The translations under genes and the position numbers were made by a program. This document shows, piece by piece, positions 1 to 4,944 of a stretch of 10,363 nt of DNA (position 1 is the stretch's first letter; every line of letters begins with the position of its first letter). Source of the DNA: UBA3495 sp964629875. GTDB taxonomy: Bacteria > Chloroflexota > Dehalococcoidia > Lucifugimonadales > UBA3495. The stretch lies in the NCBI GenBank assembly GCA_964629875.1, contig CAZVRK010000041.1, forward strand, positions 1 to 10,363, in the 5' to 3' direction. The notes beneath the pieces were generated by a model, which saw nothing but the letters and a program-made list of their open reading frames with translations, was not told where the DNA came from and searched no databases.

Positions 1-21
1 CCAATTTCCTAATTTACGCAC
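1..21 (+). repeat. Direct repeat copy 1, att-like
   Basis: These 21 bases are identical to 1282-1302. The copy starts exactly at the window edge, so it may extend further left. In the downstream copy the repeat begins with the CCA of a tRNA-like 3' tail, and this copy also begins with CCA. That suggests, but does not show, that another tRNA-like gene ends just outside the window. Direct repeats at a tRNA 3' end are typical of integration sites. Confidence 0.7.
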
Positions 22-49
22 TAAATAGACCAACAAGAGCTTAATTTGA

Positions 50-82
50 AGCCCCTGATCATTAAGATTTGGGGCTATTTTT
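50..82 (+). terminator. Rho-independent terminator
   Basis: The stem AGCCCC (50-55) pairs with GGGGCT (71-76) around a 15-nt loop and is followed by ATTTTT (77-82). It would end transcription coming from left of the window, probably from whatever lies upstream of the 21-bp repeat. A terminator at the matching position follows the second repeat copy (1321-1352), and both share CTATTTTTATGGGT. Confidence 0.7.
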
Positions 83-148
83 ATGGGTCTAACATAGTGA
101 AGTTTTGACCAAATGTGACTGAGACACAAAAAGCAAAAGGAGGAATTT

Positions 149-235
149 ATGGAAGTTGTAATCGCCATAGGGGTAGGATTAATGATTATGTATTTTGTTG
201 TTCGCTGGGTACTCATCAAGAAGGGGAAGATGTAA
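149..235 (+). CDS. 28-aa single-span membrane microprotein
   Basis: This ORF encodes 28 residues. Residues 2-19 (VVIAIGVGLMIMYFVV and neighbours) form one hydrophobic helix, followed by a basic tail (RWVLIKKGKM). The topology therefore suggests an inner-membrane protein with the C-terminus in the cytoplasm. The start is well supported: a near-perfect Shine-Dalgarno AAAGGAGG ends about 5-6 nt before the ATG. The family is not recognised and no partner is evident. Its only near neighbour on the strand is the 40-aa microprotein at 352. The strong ribosome-binding site and clean hydrophobic-then-basic layout argue for a real gene despite its size. Confidence 0.6.
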   Translation: MEVVIAIGVGLMIMYFVVRWVLIKKGKM

Positions 236-351
236 CTAGTAGACCCACCACCCTAGATGTGAAAACTATCGCAGTAAATCCACAATCGTTGTAATATGTC
301 GGCAACTAATCCTTGGTCTAAATAGAAAAAGATCGGCAGGGGTTATCTAAT

Positions 352-474
352 ATGCTACGTTTCCTCTTAACCGAAAGAATGATCGCAATCATTGGTTCTG
401 CGGTGGTAGTCGCTGTAACAATAGCAATTATCGTAGCGATGATTCTCGATCCCCAGATCGGGATCGGTTCTTAA
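352..474 (+). CDS. 40-aa single-span membrane microprotein
   Basis: The product is MLRFLLTERMIAIIGSAVVV... and ends ...MILDPQIGIGS. After a short amphipathic, basic N-terminus, residues 10-32 form one strongly hydrophobic segment, followed by an acidic and polar tail. AGGGG (338-342) lies 9 nt before the ATG and serves as the ribosome-binding site. The stop codon is only 6 nt before the tRNA-like element at 481. No known family is recognised. It could be a small membrane stress peptide or an antitoxin/toxin-like microprotein, but nothing in the sequence decides this. The composition and RBS make coding plausible. Confidence 0.55.
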   Translation: MLRFLLTERMIAIIGSAVVVAVTIAIIVAMILDPQIGIGS

Positions 475-480
475 AGTTAA

Positions 481-572
481 GGGCCGACAAGCCTCCCGGC
501 TTACTGCCGACCATTAACTTGCTCACCGCCCGATAGGAAAGCGGGGTAGGTGGGTTCGACTCCCTCGCACTC
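481..572 (+). other. tRNA-3'-like element, copy A
   Basis: This element is 92 nt and aligns without gaps to 1187-1278, with 75 identical positions. Its right end carries a T-arm-like GTGGG-TTCGACT-CCCTC followed by GCACTC, as in the 3' third of a tRNA. No matching 5' acceptor strand (GGGAGTGC or similar) or anticodon arm is visible, and the T-stem has one T-T mismatch. Unlike copy B it lacks the CCGCCA tail and the following 21-bp repeat. It is most likely a decayed tRNA-like or attachment-site remnant. A small structured RNA of unknown class is the alternative. Confidence 0.45.
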
Positions 573-746
573 TGTATCAGGAGTATATTACCATCCTCGT
601 TGAAAGTAGCCACCCATCTATATGTCGTAGATAGTCTCACAACATTACAAAAAGACTCTTAGGGATGGATGCACCTGTGCTGAGACTGCATATACATCCC
701 CAAACCATTGAGCACAAAAGTTTTGGTTCGTGCGTAAAAAACGTGT
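573..746. other. Gap with one long-loop hairpin
   Basis: No gene is supported here. GGGATG (662-667) can pair with CATCCC (695-700), with an inner TGCA/TGCA pairing, giving a hairpin of about 39 nt without a T-run. It lies just downstream of the minus-strand gene at 747-1058 and could be part of its 3' end. Confidence 0.3.
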
Positions 747-1058
747 TTAACCGTATTTCTCGACAATCGCTCCAAAGGCAGGCCCCGCTTTTTCTAGATC
801 TTCGCCGTTCATGGCGGGAGTTATTTCTACTTTTGCATTAAATGCCAGCCACCATGGCTCGCACACGTTTACCAGGTCTGCATTACTTTCCATGTTTACG
901 AACAGCAAAGCAGTGCGACAACCATCTTCAGAAATAAAGTAAGCTGCCTCAGGTTGTAGATCACCCATAATTTGATTTAGGGTTTCACCTAGCTTGTTAT
1001 TTTTAATCGCTTCATTGGTTGTAGCTGTATCGATACTTACTTTAACGAAAAACCTCAT
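747..1058 (-). CDS. Dimeric alpha/beta-barrel-like hypothetical protein
   Basis: The product has 103 residues, beginning MRFFVKVSIDTATTNEA and ending ...FGAIVEKYG. I recognise the general pattern of a widespread uncharacterised family: a first strand [RF]FVKVSI, then a helix, then KPEAAYF-like (here QPEAAYFISEDGCRTALLFVN), then EPWWLAFNAKVEITPAMN and a C-terminal helix. It is probably a ferredoxin-like dimeric barrel (ABM/DUF3303-like); the fold call comes from memory of the family. The start at 1058 was chosen over an upstream ATG at 1076 because AGGAG (1066-1070) lies 7 nt before it and the family begins MRF. It has its own promoter and no co-directional partner. Confidence 0.75.
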   Translation of the reverse strand: MRFFVKVSIDTATTNEAIKNNKLGETLNQIMGDLQPEAAYFISEDGCRTALLFVNMESNADLVNVCEPWWLAFNAKVEITPAMNGEDLEKAGPAFGAIVEKYG

Positions 1059-1108
1059 GAGGAAACTCCTAAACAATTATTAATTTGGTATGTTTTATCC
1101 TAAATGGA

Positions 1109-1136
1109 AGTATACCCGTGTGAGATGGGCTTTCAA
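1109..1136 (-). promoter_or_regulatory. Sigma-70-type promoter for 747-1058
   Basis: Read on the minus strand, TTGAAA (1131-1136) is the -35 and TATACT (1109-1114) the -10, separated by 16 bp. Transcription would start near 1102, about 44 nt before the start codon. The match is good but unverified. Confidence 0.5.
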
Positions 1137-1186
1137 GGTCAATTTTAAGAGCGATGAGTACATGATTGCATTCATATAAAAGTGGC

Positions 1187-1284
1187 GGTCCGACAAACCT
1201 CCCAGCATACCGCCGACCCTCAAACGGCTCACCGCCCAAAGGGAAAGAAGGGTAGATGGGTTCGACTCTCTCGCACTCCCGCCA
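1187..1284 (+). other. tRNA-3'-like element, copy B, with CCA tail
   Basis: Positions 1187-1278 align without gaps to 481-572 (75 of 92 identical). The right end reads ATGGG-TTCGACT-CTCTC, then GCACTCCC, then G and CCA. Eight acceptor-like bases plus G73 plus CCA after the T-arm is the geometry of bacterial tRNA-Sec 3' ends, but no anticodon arm or 5' acceptor strand is present. TGGCGG (1183-1188) can pair with CCGCCA (1279-1284), which could close the element on itself, and GGCGGT/ACCGCC gives an inner hairpin. A terminator follows at 1321. The element may be a transcribed structured RNA or a tRNA fragment left by integration. Confidence 0.5.
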
Positions 1285-1302
1285 ATTTCCTAATTTACGC
1301 AC
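1282..1302 (+). repeat. Direct repeat copy 2, att-like
   Basis: These 21 bases are identical to 1-21, 1281 bp away. The repeat starts at the CCA of the tRNA-like element B. Similarity resumes about 43 nt later in the terminator T-run and about 40 nt beyond it, so the repeat is part of a larger, partly diverged duplication. Confidence 0.75.
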
Positions 1303-1320
1303 AAGTTACGCGAAAAAGAA

Positions 1321-1352
1321 GGCTCTGTCTTTAACAATCAGAGTCTATTTTT
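1321..1352. terminator. Bidirectional intrinsic terminator
   Basis: GGCTCTG (1321-1327) pairs with CAGAGTC (1339-1345), with one G-T pair and an 11-nt loop. TATTTTT follows on the plus strand. On the minus strand the hairpin is followed by TTCTTTTTCG, so it could also end the zinc-ribbon gene at 1443-1718. Confidence 0.65.
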
Positions 1353-1442
1353 ATGGGTTAACACGATGTCATTTTTGGCAAATGTTGCCCAAACTTTAAT
1401 TGTTGGAATAAAATCTCACTTTAGACACATTTGCCTAAAATA

Positions 1443-1718
1443 TTAGAAGAAGTACCAGCGACAGGCAATTACCGCTACGATTATAATCCCCACTATCCAT
1501 AACCATAGTGGTCGAGTCTCTGGAATACTTGAGGTTCGGAGGCCTCTACGTTCGACTTCTCTAAACACCTCCTCAGGCGTCCTATGTCCCTTATTATCTG
1601 CTTCCACCAAAGTAAAGTTCTGGAACCCACACCTATTACAATGCCAATCGTCGTTCGTCTTACGGGGGTAAACGTTTACGCTTCCACATGCAGGGCATGT
1701 AGGTCTTTCATTAGCCAT
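1443..1718 (-). CDS. Membrane-anchored zinc-ribbon protein
   Basis: The product has 91 residues. Residues 8-30 form a zinc ribbon, with CPAC (C8, C11) and CNRC (C27, C30). A polar linker holds a charged helix (about residues 47-60), and residues 70-88 form one transmembrane helix near the C-terminus. The ribbon would face the cytoplasm. The opening RPTCPxC is shared with the two zinc-ribbon proteins at 2996 and 4945, but the rest differs and those lack a membrane span. It is transcribed divergently from the HTH gene at 1887, and the two promoters overlap. The ATG at 1718 has no clear Shine-Dalgarno. The strong one lies upstream at a 12-codon leader ORF, which may affect its expression. The function is unknown. 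Confidence 0.75.
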   Translation of the reverse strand: MANERPTCPACGSVNVYPRKTNDDWHCNRCGFQNFTLVEADNKGHRTPEEVFREVERRGLRTSSIPETRPLWLWIVGIIIVAVIACRWYFF

Positions 1719-1740
1719 AATGCCGACATATTACTGCTAA

Positions 1741-1779
1741 CTAAAACGGGCGACAACTAAGCCCGTTGAACGTAGCCAT
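1741..1779 (-). CDS. 12-aa leader ORF with hairpin
   Basis: On the minus strand AGGAGGT (1786-1792) lies 6 nt before an ATG that opens MATFNGLSCRPF and stop. This is the best ribosome-binding site in the neighbourhood, and it serves a 12-codon peptide rather than the zinc-ribbon gene 22 nt downstream. AACGGGC (1767-1761) pairs with GCCCGTT (1751-1745) around a 9-nt loop inside this ORF and is followed by TTAG. Ribosome movement over the leader would open that stem. An attenuation-like role is inference only, and the T-run is poor for a terminator. Confidence 0.4.
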   Translation of the reverse strand: MATFNGLSCRPF

Positions 1780-1795
1780 CTCTTGACCTCCTATC

Positions 1796-1854
1796 TTATG
1801 CAAACTTAAGATTTATTATAGTTGCTTGTTCATTGCATACCAATACATTATAAT
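1796..1854. promoter_or_regulatory. Overlapping divergent promoters with inverted boxes
   Basis: For the HTH gene on the plus strand, TTGTTC (1826-1831), a 17-bp spacer and TATAAT (1849-1854). For the zinc-ribbon gene on the minus strand, TTGGTA (1843-1838), a 17-bp spacer and TATAAT (1820-1815). TTATGCAAACTTA (1796-1808) and ATTGCATAC (1832-1840) are inverted versions of one box, GTATGCAAA-like. The second overlaps the minus -35. Similar boxes occur at 3827-3864 upstream of the second HTH gene, so this is a candidate operator, perhaps for the HTH protein itself. Confidence 0.55.
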
Positions 1855-1886
1855 TCAGCAATAGTAAGCAATATAAGGGGTCTAAC

Positions 1887-2852
1887 ATGGCACCAGTACA
1901 CAGCCAGGAAACCAGGAATAAGGCGAAGGTTTATTGGGAAAGCGGGATGAGTCCACAGAGCGTAAGGGAAGCCCTAGTACTCAATGACGGCGTTACAGTT
2001 CCGCTAAGAACGATAAGCCATTGGGCCAGAACAGAAGGGTGGAACTCCTGGAAGGATGCTCAGCTAAATAAACTCGCGACAGTTAACCCGAATGTGCCAT
2101 TCGGAGTAACGAATATCCAAGATCCGGTACTGCACTTAGCGACTCAACAAGCTAAGAACTTGTTATACCAAATGCTCAATGAGAGCAATATAAACGAAGA
2201 ATCGAACAAGACAGGGCTGGAAAGTCCTTCATCCTTAATCCGGCAATGTTTAGCAGAAGTAGAGCACACCTACGCCATAGGTGTAAGAGGTATCGAATAC
2301 CTACGGCGTTCTGTACTACCAGCATACATACGAGAATTAAGAAAGATTAGGGATAAAGAAAGAAATACTCGCCAAGAGGATAGACCAGCCAAGATACTAA
2401 GCTGGACTGATATACCGCCGGAAGTGGAGCAAATGATAACGAGGCCATTATCAGCTAATTCCGACTTGGATTTTGTCGATATGGAAGGCAGCAATTACGG
2501 CGTTGTATGGAATGATGCATTTTATAATCATGCCGAAATCGTAACGGGTGACACACTTTCACAGGGCGCGGTTACCGTCGAGCAGCGCTTAGAGTTGTTA
2601 GAACAACAAATCGATTATCTTATCGCAGTAATAAAAGGGCTCACAGGTGAAGATCCTCAGACAAACACACCCCTGGACGATGAGAGTGACCAAGTACAGC
2701 CCTTCCAAGCTATAGGGGAAATGCACTACAACGAAGATGGAGATTTCGTACCAGTACCTTTATCAGAAGAAATGAGAGAAGCGATCGACAGGCTCAGAGA
2801 AGAAGATAAACAAACAGAGTGGGACTTACCGATTGATGAAGGTGAAAATTAA
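1887..2852 (+). CDS. HTH / coiled-coil protein, cassette 1
   Basis: The product has 321 residues. Residues 5-58 form a helix-turn-helix of the type seen at the N-terminus of phage terminase small subunits: an AKVYWESG helix, a SVREAL helix, then TISHWARTEGWNSWK. A mixed helical middle follows (118-160 strongly basic). Residues 229-252 form a short coiled coil, and the C-terminus is acidic (DDESD, REEDKQTEWD, DEGEN). No enzyme motif is seen. The ATG at 1887 follows AAGGGG (1875-1880) by 6 nt. The N-terminal third resembles the gene at 9182, including WESG, PQ.VR, and DPxxHL near residue 79. The zinc-ribbon gene follows after 143 nt, probably in one transcript. The family is unknown; DNA binding is an inference from the HTH. 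Confidence 0.8.
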   Translation: MAPVHSQETRNKAKVYWESGMSPQSVREALVLNDGVTVPLRTISHWARTEGWNSWKDAQLNKLATVNPNVPFGVTNIQDPVLHLATQQAKNLLYQMLNESNINEESNKTGLESPSSLIRQCLAEVEHTYAIGVRGIEYLRRSVLPAYIRELRKIRDKERNTRQEDRPAKILSWTDIPPEVEQMITRPLSANSDLDFVDMEGSNYGVVWNDAFYNHAEIVTGDTLSQGAVTVEQRLELLEQQIDYLIAVIKGLTGEDPQTNTPLDDESDQVQPFQAIGEMHYNEDGDFVPVPLSEEMREAIDRLREEDKQTEWDLPIDEGEN

Positions 2853-2878
2853 TAAAGAGGCTACCCAAAGAGTGATTA

Positions 2879-2901
2879 CTAAGAGTAGTAAATCCTCTTA
2901 G
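2879..2901 (+). promoter_or_regulatory. Conserved intercistronic hairpin, cassette 1
   Basis: CTAAGAG (2879-2885) pairs perfectly with CTCTTAG (2895-2901) around a 9-nt loop. No T-run follows, so it is not a terminator. The same CTAAG...CTTAGCCAGC arrangement lies at 4816-4840 after the second HTH gene, although the coding genes upstream differ. An RNA-processing, stability or translation-control element is a reasonable inference. Confidence 0.5.
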
Positions 2902-2935
2902 CCAGCGTAGACCAACAAAAAAAGCATCAACTCAG

Positions 2936-2999
2936 GAAAGGAGGCCTTATAAGTAATATCTATACGACTGATTTCTCAGGTGAAGGAGAACTAATATGA
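2936..2999 (+). other. Leader-ORF remnant coupled to zinc-ribbon gene
   Basis: AAAGGAGG (2936-2943) is an excellent Shine-Dalgarno with no ATG after it. The sequence from 2950 on (ATA AGT AAT ATC ...) aligns with the cassette-2 leader ATG AGT AGT ATA, so an ATG appears to have become ATA, or ATA is used. The frame stays open for 16 codons to a TGA that overlaps the zinc-ribbon ATG (ATGA at 2996-2999), an arrangement typical of translational coupling. It is uncertain whether it is translated. Confidence 0.3.
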
Positions 3000-3256
3000 C
3001 AAGTGAAGCAAGACCAACATGCCCAGACTGCCAAAGTCTAATGGTTCCTTATCTATACGGATATCCAGCTGGGCCACCGCCGGAAGATGGCGGACCAGAC
3101 GATTTCTTTATAGCTGGATGCCTTCCCGACTTCCCATCGCCGGCATGGGATTGTCGTACATGCCAAATAAGAGAGCGAGATGCGCTAGACCAAGAGGTAG
3201 AGCAAGAATTTGGCCCCAACTGGATGCATAACTTGATGGATGACGACGACGAATAA
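2996..3256 (+). CDS. Small zinc-ribbon protein, cassette 1
   Basis: The product has 86 residues. CPDC (C9, C12) and CRTC (C53, C56) give a four-cysteine zinc ribbon, with a further conserved C42 in IAGC. The layout CPxC ... VPYLYGYP ... GC ... PAWDCxxC matches a common uncharacterised family of small bacterial zinc-ribbon proteins. The C-terminus is acidic (NLMDDDDE). AAGGAG (2983-2988) lies 7 nt before the ATG. Residues 6-43 differ at one position only (F37/Y37) from the cassette-2 protein at 4945, whereas everything after residue 43 has diverged except the second cysteine pair. It probably shares a transcript with the HTH gene upstream and ends at the terminator at 3280. The function is unknown. 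Confidence 0.85.
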   Translation: MTSEARPTCPDCQSLMVPYLYGYPAGPPPEDGGPDDFFIAGCLPDFPSPAWDCRTCQIRERDALDQEVEQEFGPNWMHNLMDDDDE

Positions 3257-3279
3257 CGGATCTGAAAATTCGTTGTAAG

Positions 3280-3311
3280 AATACCCCCTGACCAATATTC
3301 CAGGGGGTATT
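3280..3311. terminator. Strong bidirectional terminator hairpin
   Basis: AATACCCCCTG (3280-3290) pairs perfectly over 11 bp with CAGGGGGTATT (3301-3311), with a 10-nt loop. It lies between two converging genes (ending at 3256 and 3339). The plus-side tail (TTTCCGTTG) is only moderately T-rich, but the stem is very stable. Confidence 0.75.
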
Positions 3312-3338
3312 TCCGTTGCTATTTATCTGTTCTACTCC

Positions 3339-3626
3339 TTAGTTGGAGAACCAGACCCCCGAATATAGTCCTCTATCGGGAGGTCCAGCGGCAAAGGGAA
3401 CCAACCCTGACATTATCTCCCGTATGGACTCATTTGCATCATTCATATTTTTGCTACTCTGATAAACACCTATTACCGTTATCTCATCTTCGCCAGTAAC
3501 AGCAACCGCAAATCCAATCACACCCTCTAATGCGAGCACTTGGCTCGACGTAGAATCTATTAACTTAGTTACCTCTTCCATTTTTCCCGGTTGTAAACTA
3601 ATCACAGTTTTGGATATTCCTGCCAT
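3339..3626 (-). CDS. ABM-like small monooxygenase-fold protein
   Basis: The product has 95 residues. VISLQPGKMEEVTKLIDST, then a strand VIGFAVAVTGEDEITVIGVYQS, then a helix, then GPPDRGLYSGVWF is the length and alternating pattern of the antibiotic-biosynthesis-monooxygenase (ABM) ferredoxin-like fold, in which two subunits form a beta-barrel. Such proteins include cofactor-free oxygenases and many of unknown role. No catalytic residue can be assigned here. GAGGAG (3635-3640) lies 8 nt before the ATG at 3626. It stands alone between the two HTH/zinc-ribbon cassettes, on the opposite strand. It differs in sequence from the other barrel-like gene at 747-1058. Confidence 0.65.
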   Translation of the reverse strand: MAGISKTVISLQPGKMEEVTKLIDSTSSQVLALEGVIGFAVAVTGEDEITVIGVYQSSKNMNDANESIREIMSGLVPFAAGPPDRGLYSGVWFSN

Positions 3627-3656
3627 GTTCTCGACTCCTCAAATTTTATATTTCTA

Positions 3657-3665
3657 ATAATACCA
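3657..3665 (-). promoter_or_regulatory. Extended -10 for the ABM-like gene
   Basis: On the minus strand TGGTATTAT gives an extended -10 (TG-N-TATTAT, hexamer at 3657-3662), about 31 nt before the start codon. No convincing -35 is present, as is usual for extended -10 promoters. Confidence 0.35.
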
Positions 3666-3936
3666 AATAATAGTAAATTTTTGAGGTTGTAGACTTTGGA
3701 AAACACGTACTAGGATAAGACATAGGGTGATATCAAGAAAATCCATCCTGAGTTTTGCAGAATTAGGGTCGCTTGAAGTTTCCGTGCGCTGCATATCCGA
3801 ATAAACTGCAATACCAGCCCAGGCTGTTATGTAAACTTAGTTATCATTATATATATTTGCATACATTCTTAAAACGTATTAATCTACAGCTTCAATAGTA
3901 TTCTTATTGTGCTTATAAAGGACTATAAACGCATTT
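3666..3936 (+). promoter_or_regulatory. Upstream region of cassette 2 with shared boxes
   Basis: No gene is seen here. TTATGTAAACTTA (3827-3839) and ATTTGCATAC (3855-3864) match the two inverted boxes before cassette 1 (1796-1808 and 1832-1840). Further right, CAGCTTCAATAGTA matches CAGCAATAGTA there. Box centres are about 28 bp apart, against 34 bp in cassette 1. The shared boxes in otherwise diverged DNA mark a common regulatory region. A standard -35/-10 pair is not obvious; TATTAA (3877-3882) is the best -10. Confidence 0.45.
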
Positions 3937-4794
3937 ATGGAGAACACAAAAGATAACCGAGGGAAGCCTACCAACAACAGGCAAACGAGGCTGATACATC
4001 GGCTAGCCAGAGAGGGTTGGACTGGTAAAGAGATTGCCGACTTTCTGCCCAACAAGTTTGGCGAAACTGCCCTGCATATCAGGGCAGTGCAGAACCGTAT
4101 AAGGCCTCTTAAAGATCATAACACTCCTTGGGACAGGTTAAGTGTCAGTGGTAAAAAGTCGGCAAAGATAATGGAAGTCTTGAGAACCGTCATCGCAATC
4201 ACAAAAGGTAGGAAACGAGAATTCACTCAAGCAGAAGTAGATTGGATTATCTGGATTCAAGGAATTGCTCCTAGTCTGCCTGCACAGTACGTCTGGCGGT
4301 TTGCGGCAACTTATTTAACAGATATGTCGGATGGGAAAACAGATTTCACACAGTTAGACAATTTCCTCGCTTTTAAACCGTGGGAATCTCTAAATGCCCA
4401 AATTGACTACGAAACCATGACTGGCGACGTTGTAGACAGTGAGTTAACCGAATTGCTCATAGAGATCAGAAACCATATTGCCCAGGTAGAGGATACCCAA
4501 GTACGCTCAGGAATGGCCGAATTAGCACAGCACAGACTTGAGTTAGATGCAATGCGTATGGAAATCTCTGAAGAAGCAGATCAAGATTGGCAAGAAATAG
4601 ATTGGGAAGAATCAAATAGGGATGATACGGATATTAAAGATCTACTGAACGAGCAAATTGCAATTAGCAAAGAGCAAATGTCTATTAGTCGAGCCATATT
4701 GGAAGAATTGCAAAAACTTACCCAGAACAAGGCTGAAGAAGACGAAGAAAAATGGAACCCGTATAAATGGCCCCACAACGATGGGCTGCCATAA
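3937..4794 (+). CDS. HTH / coiled-coil protein, cassette 2
   Basis: The product has 285 residues. Residues 16-57 look like an HTH (TRLIHRLAREGWTGKEIADFL, then ALHIRAVQNRIRPLK). The middle (95-130) contains Trp-rich helices (VDWIIWIQG, QYVWRF). Residues 232-263 form a coiled coil, followed by an acidic tail with tryptophans (EEDEEKWNPYKWP). The order HTH, variable middle, coiled coil, acidic Trp tail matches the genes at 1887 and 9182, but direct sequence similarity is slight. AAAGGA (3917-3922) is 14 nt from the ATG, rather far, and no better start is seen. The zinc-ribbon gene follows after 150 nt. The function is unknown; a swapped DNA-binding partner for a shared zinc-ribbon is my inference. 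Confidence 0.78.
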   Translation: MENTKDNRGKPTNNRQTRLIHRLAREGWTGKEIADFLPNKFGETALHIRAVQNRIRPLKDHNTPWDRLSVSGKKSAKIMEVLRTVIAITKGRKREFTQAEVDWIIWIQGIAPSLPAQYVWRFAATYLTDMSDGKTDFTQLDNFLAFKPWESLNAQIDYETMTGDVVDSELTELLIEIRNHIAQVEDTQVRSGMAELAQHRLELDAMRMEISEEADQDWQEIDWEESNRDDTDIKDLLNEQIAISKEQMSISRAILEELQKLTQNKAEEDEEKWNPYKWPHNDGLP

Positions 4795-4798
4795 GGGA

Positions 4799-4893
4799 CA
4801 CCTTAAAGGTGCTGACTAAGCGCAGTGAACACTTAGCCAGCTAGACAATCCCATGCTTTGTGGAAAGCATTCCCATTTAAAGGAGAGATTGTC
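4799..4893 (+). promoter_or_regulatory. Structured intercistronic RNA, cassette 2
   Basis: Four pairings lie in a row. CACCT/AGGTG forms a tight hairpin at 4799-4811. CTAAG (4816-4820) pairs with CTTAG (4832-4836) and matches the cassette-1 hairpin. ATGCTTT-GTGG-AAAGCAT (4853-4870) is a perfect 7-bp hairpin. GACAATC (4844-4850) pairs with GATTGTC (4887-4893) and encloses the Shine-Dalgarno AAAGGAG (4879-4885). Only the second has a counterpart in cassette 1, so only that one has comparative support. Confidence 0.45.
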
Positions 4894-4895
4894 CA

Positions 4896-4916
4896 ATGAG
4901 TAGTATAAAGCAGTAG
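4896..4916 (+). CDS. 6-aa leader ORF, cassette 2
   Basis: AAAGGAG (4879-4885) is followed 10 nt later by ATG and five codons (MSSIKQ), then TAG. The start aligns with ATA AGT AAT at 2950 in cassette 1, so the element is older than the duplication. At six residues it is likely to matter, if at all, by where ribosomes stop relative to the zinc-ribbon start 28 nt further on. Confidence 0.3.
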   Translation: MSSIKQ

Positions 4917-4944
4917 AAATCAAGAAGTGAAGAGGTGTATGAAT

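Noticed and set aside
428..640. Minus-strand 70-codon ORF
   Set aside because: It reads RESNPP..., the usual antisense translation of a tRNA T-arm, and overlaps the better supported 40-aa gene and element A.
481..1284. tmRNA (ssrA) 3' end
   Set aside because: The GGAC just before the T-arm and the ACCA end usual for tmRNA are absent, and no tag-peptide frame or 5' half is visible. It cannot be fully excluded for the gene left of the window.
1069..1302. Minus-strand 77-codon ORF starting within the repeat
   Set aside because: It is the antisense reading of tRNA-like element B and has no ribosome-binding site. The matching frame in copy A contains a stop.
291..1734. 14-bp inverted match GTAATATGTCGGCA (291-304 and 1721-1734)
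   Set aside because: About this many 14-bp matches are expected by chance in 10 kb, and the flanks do not align.
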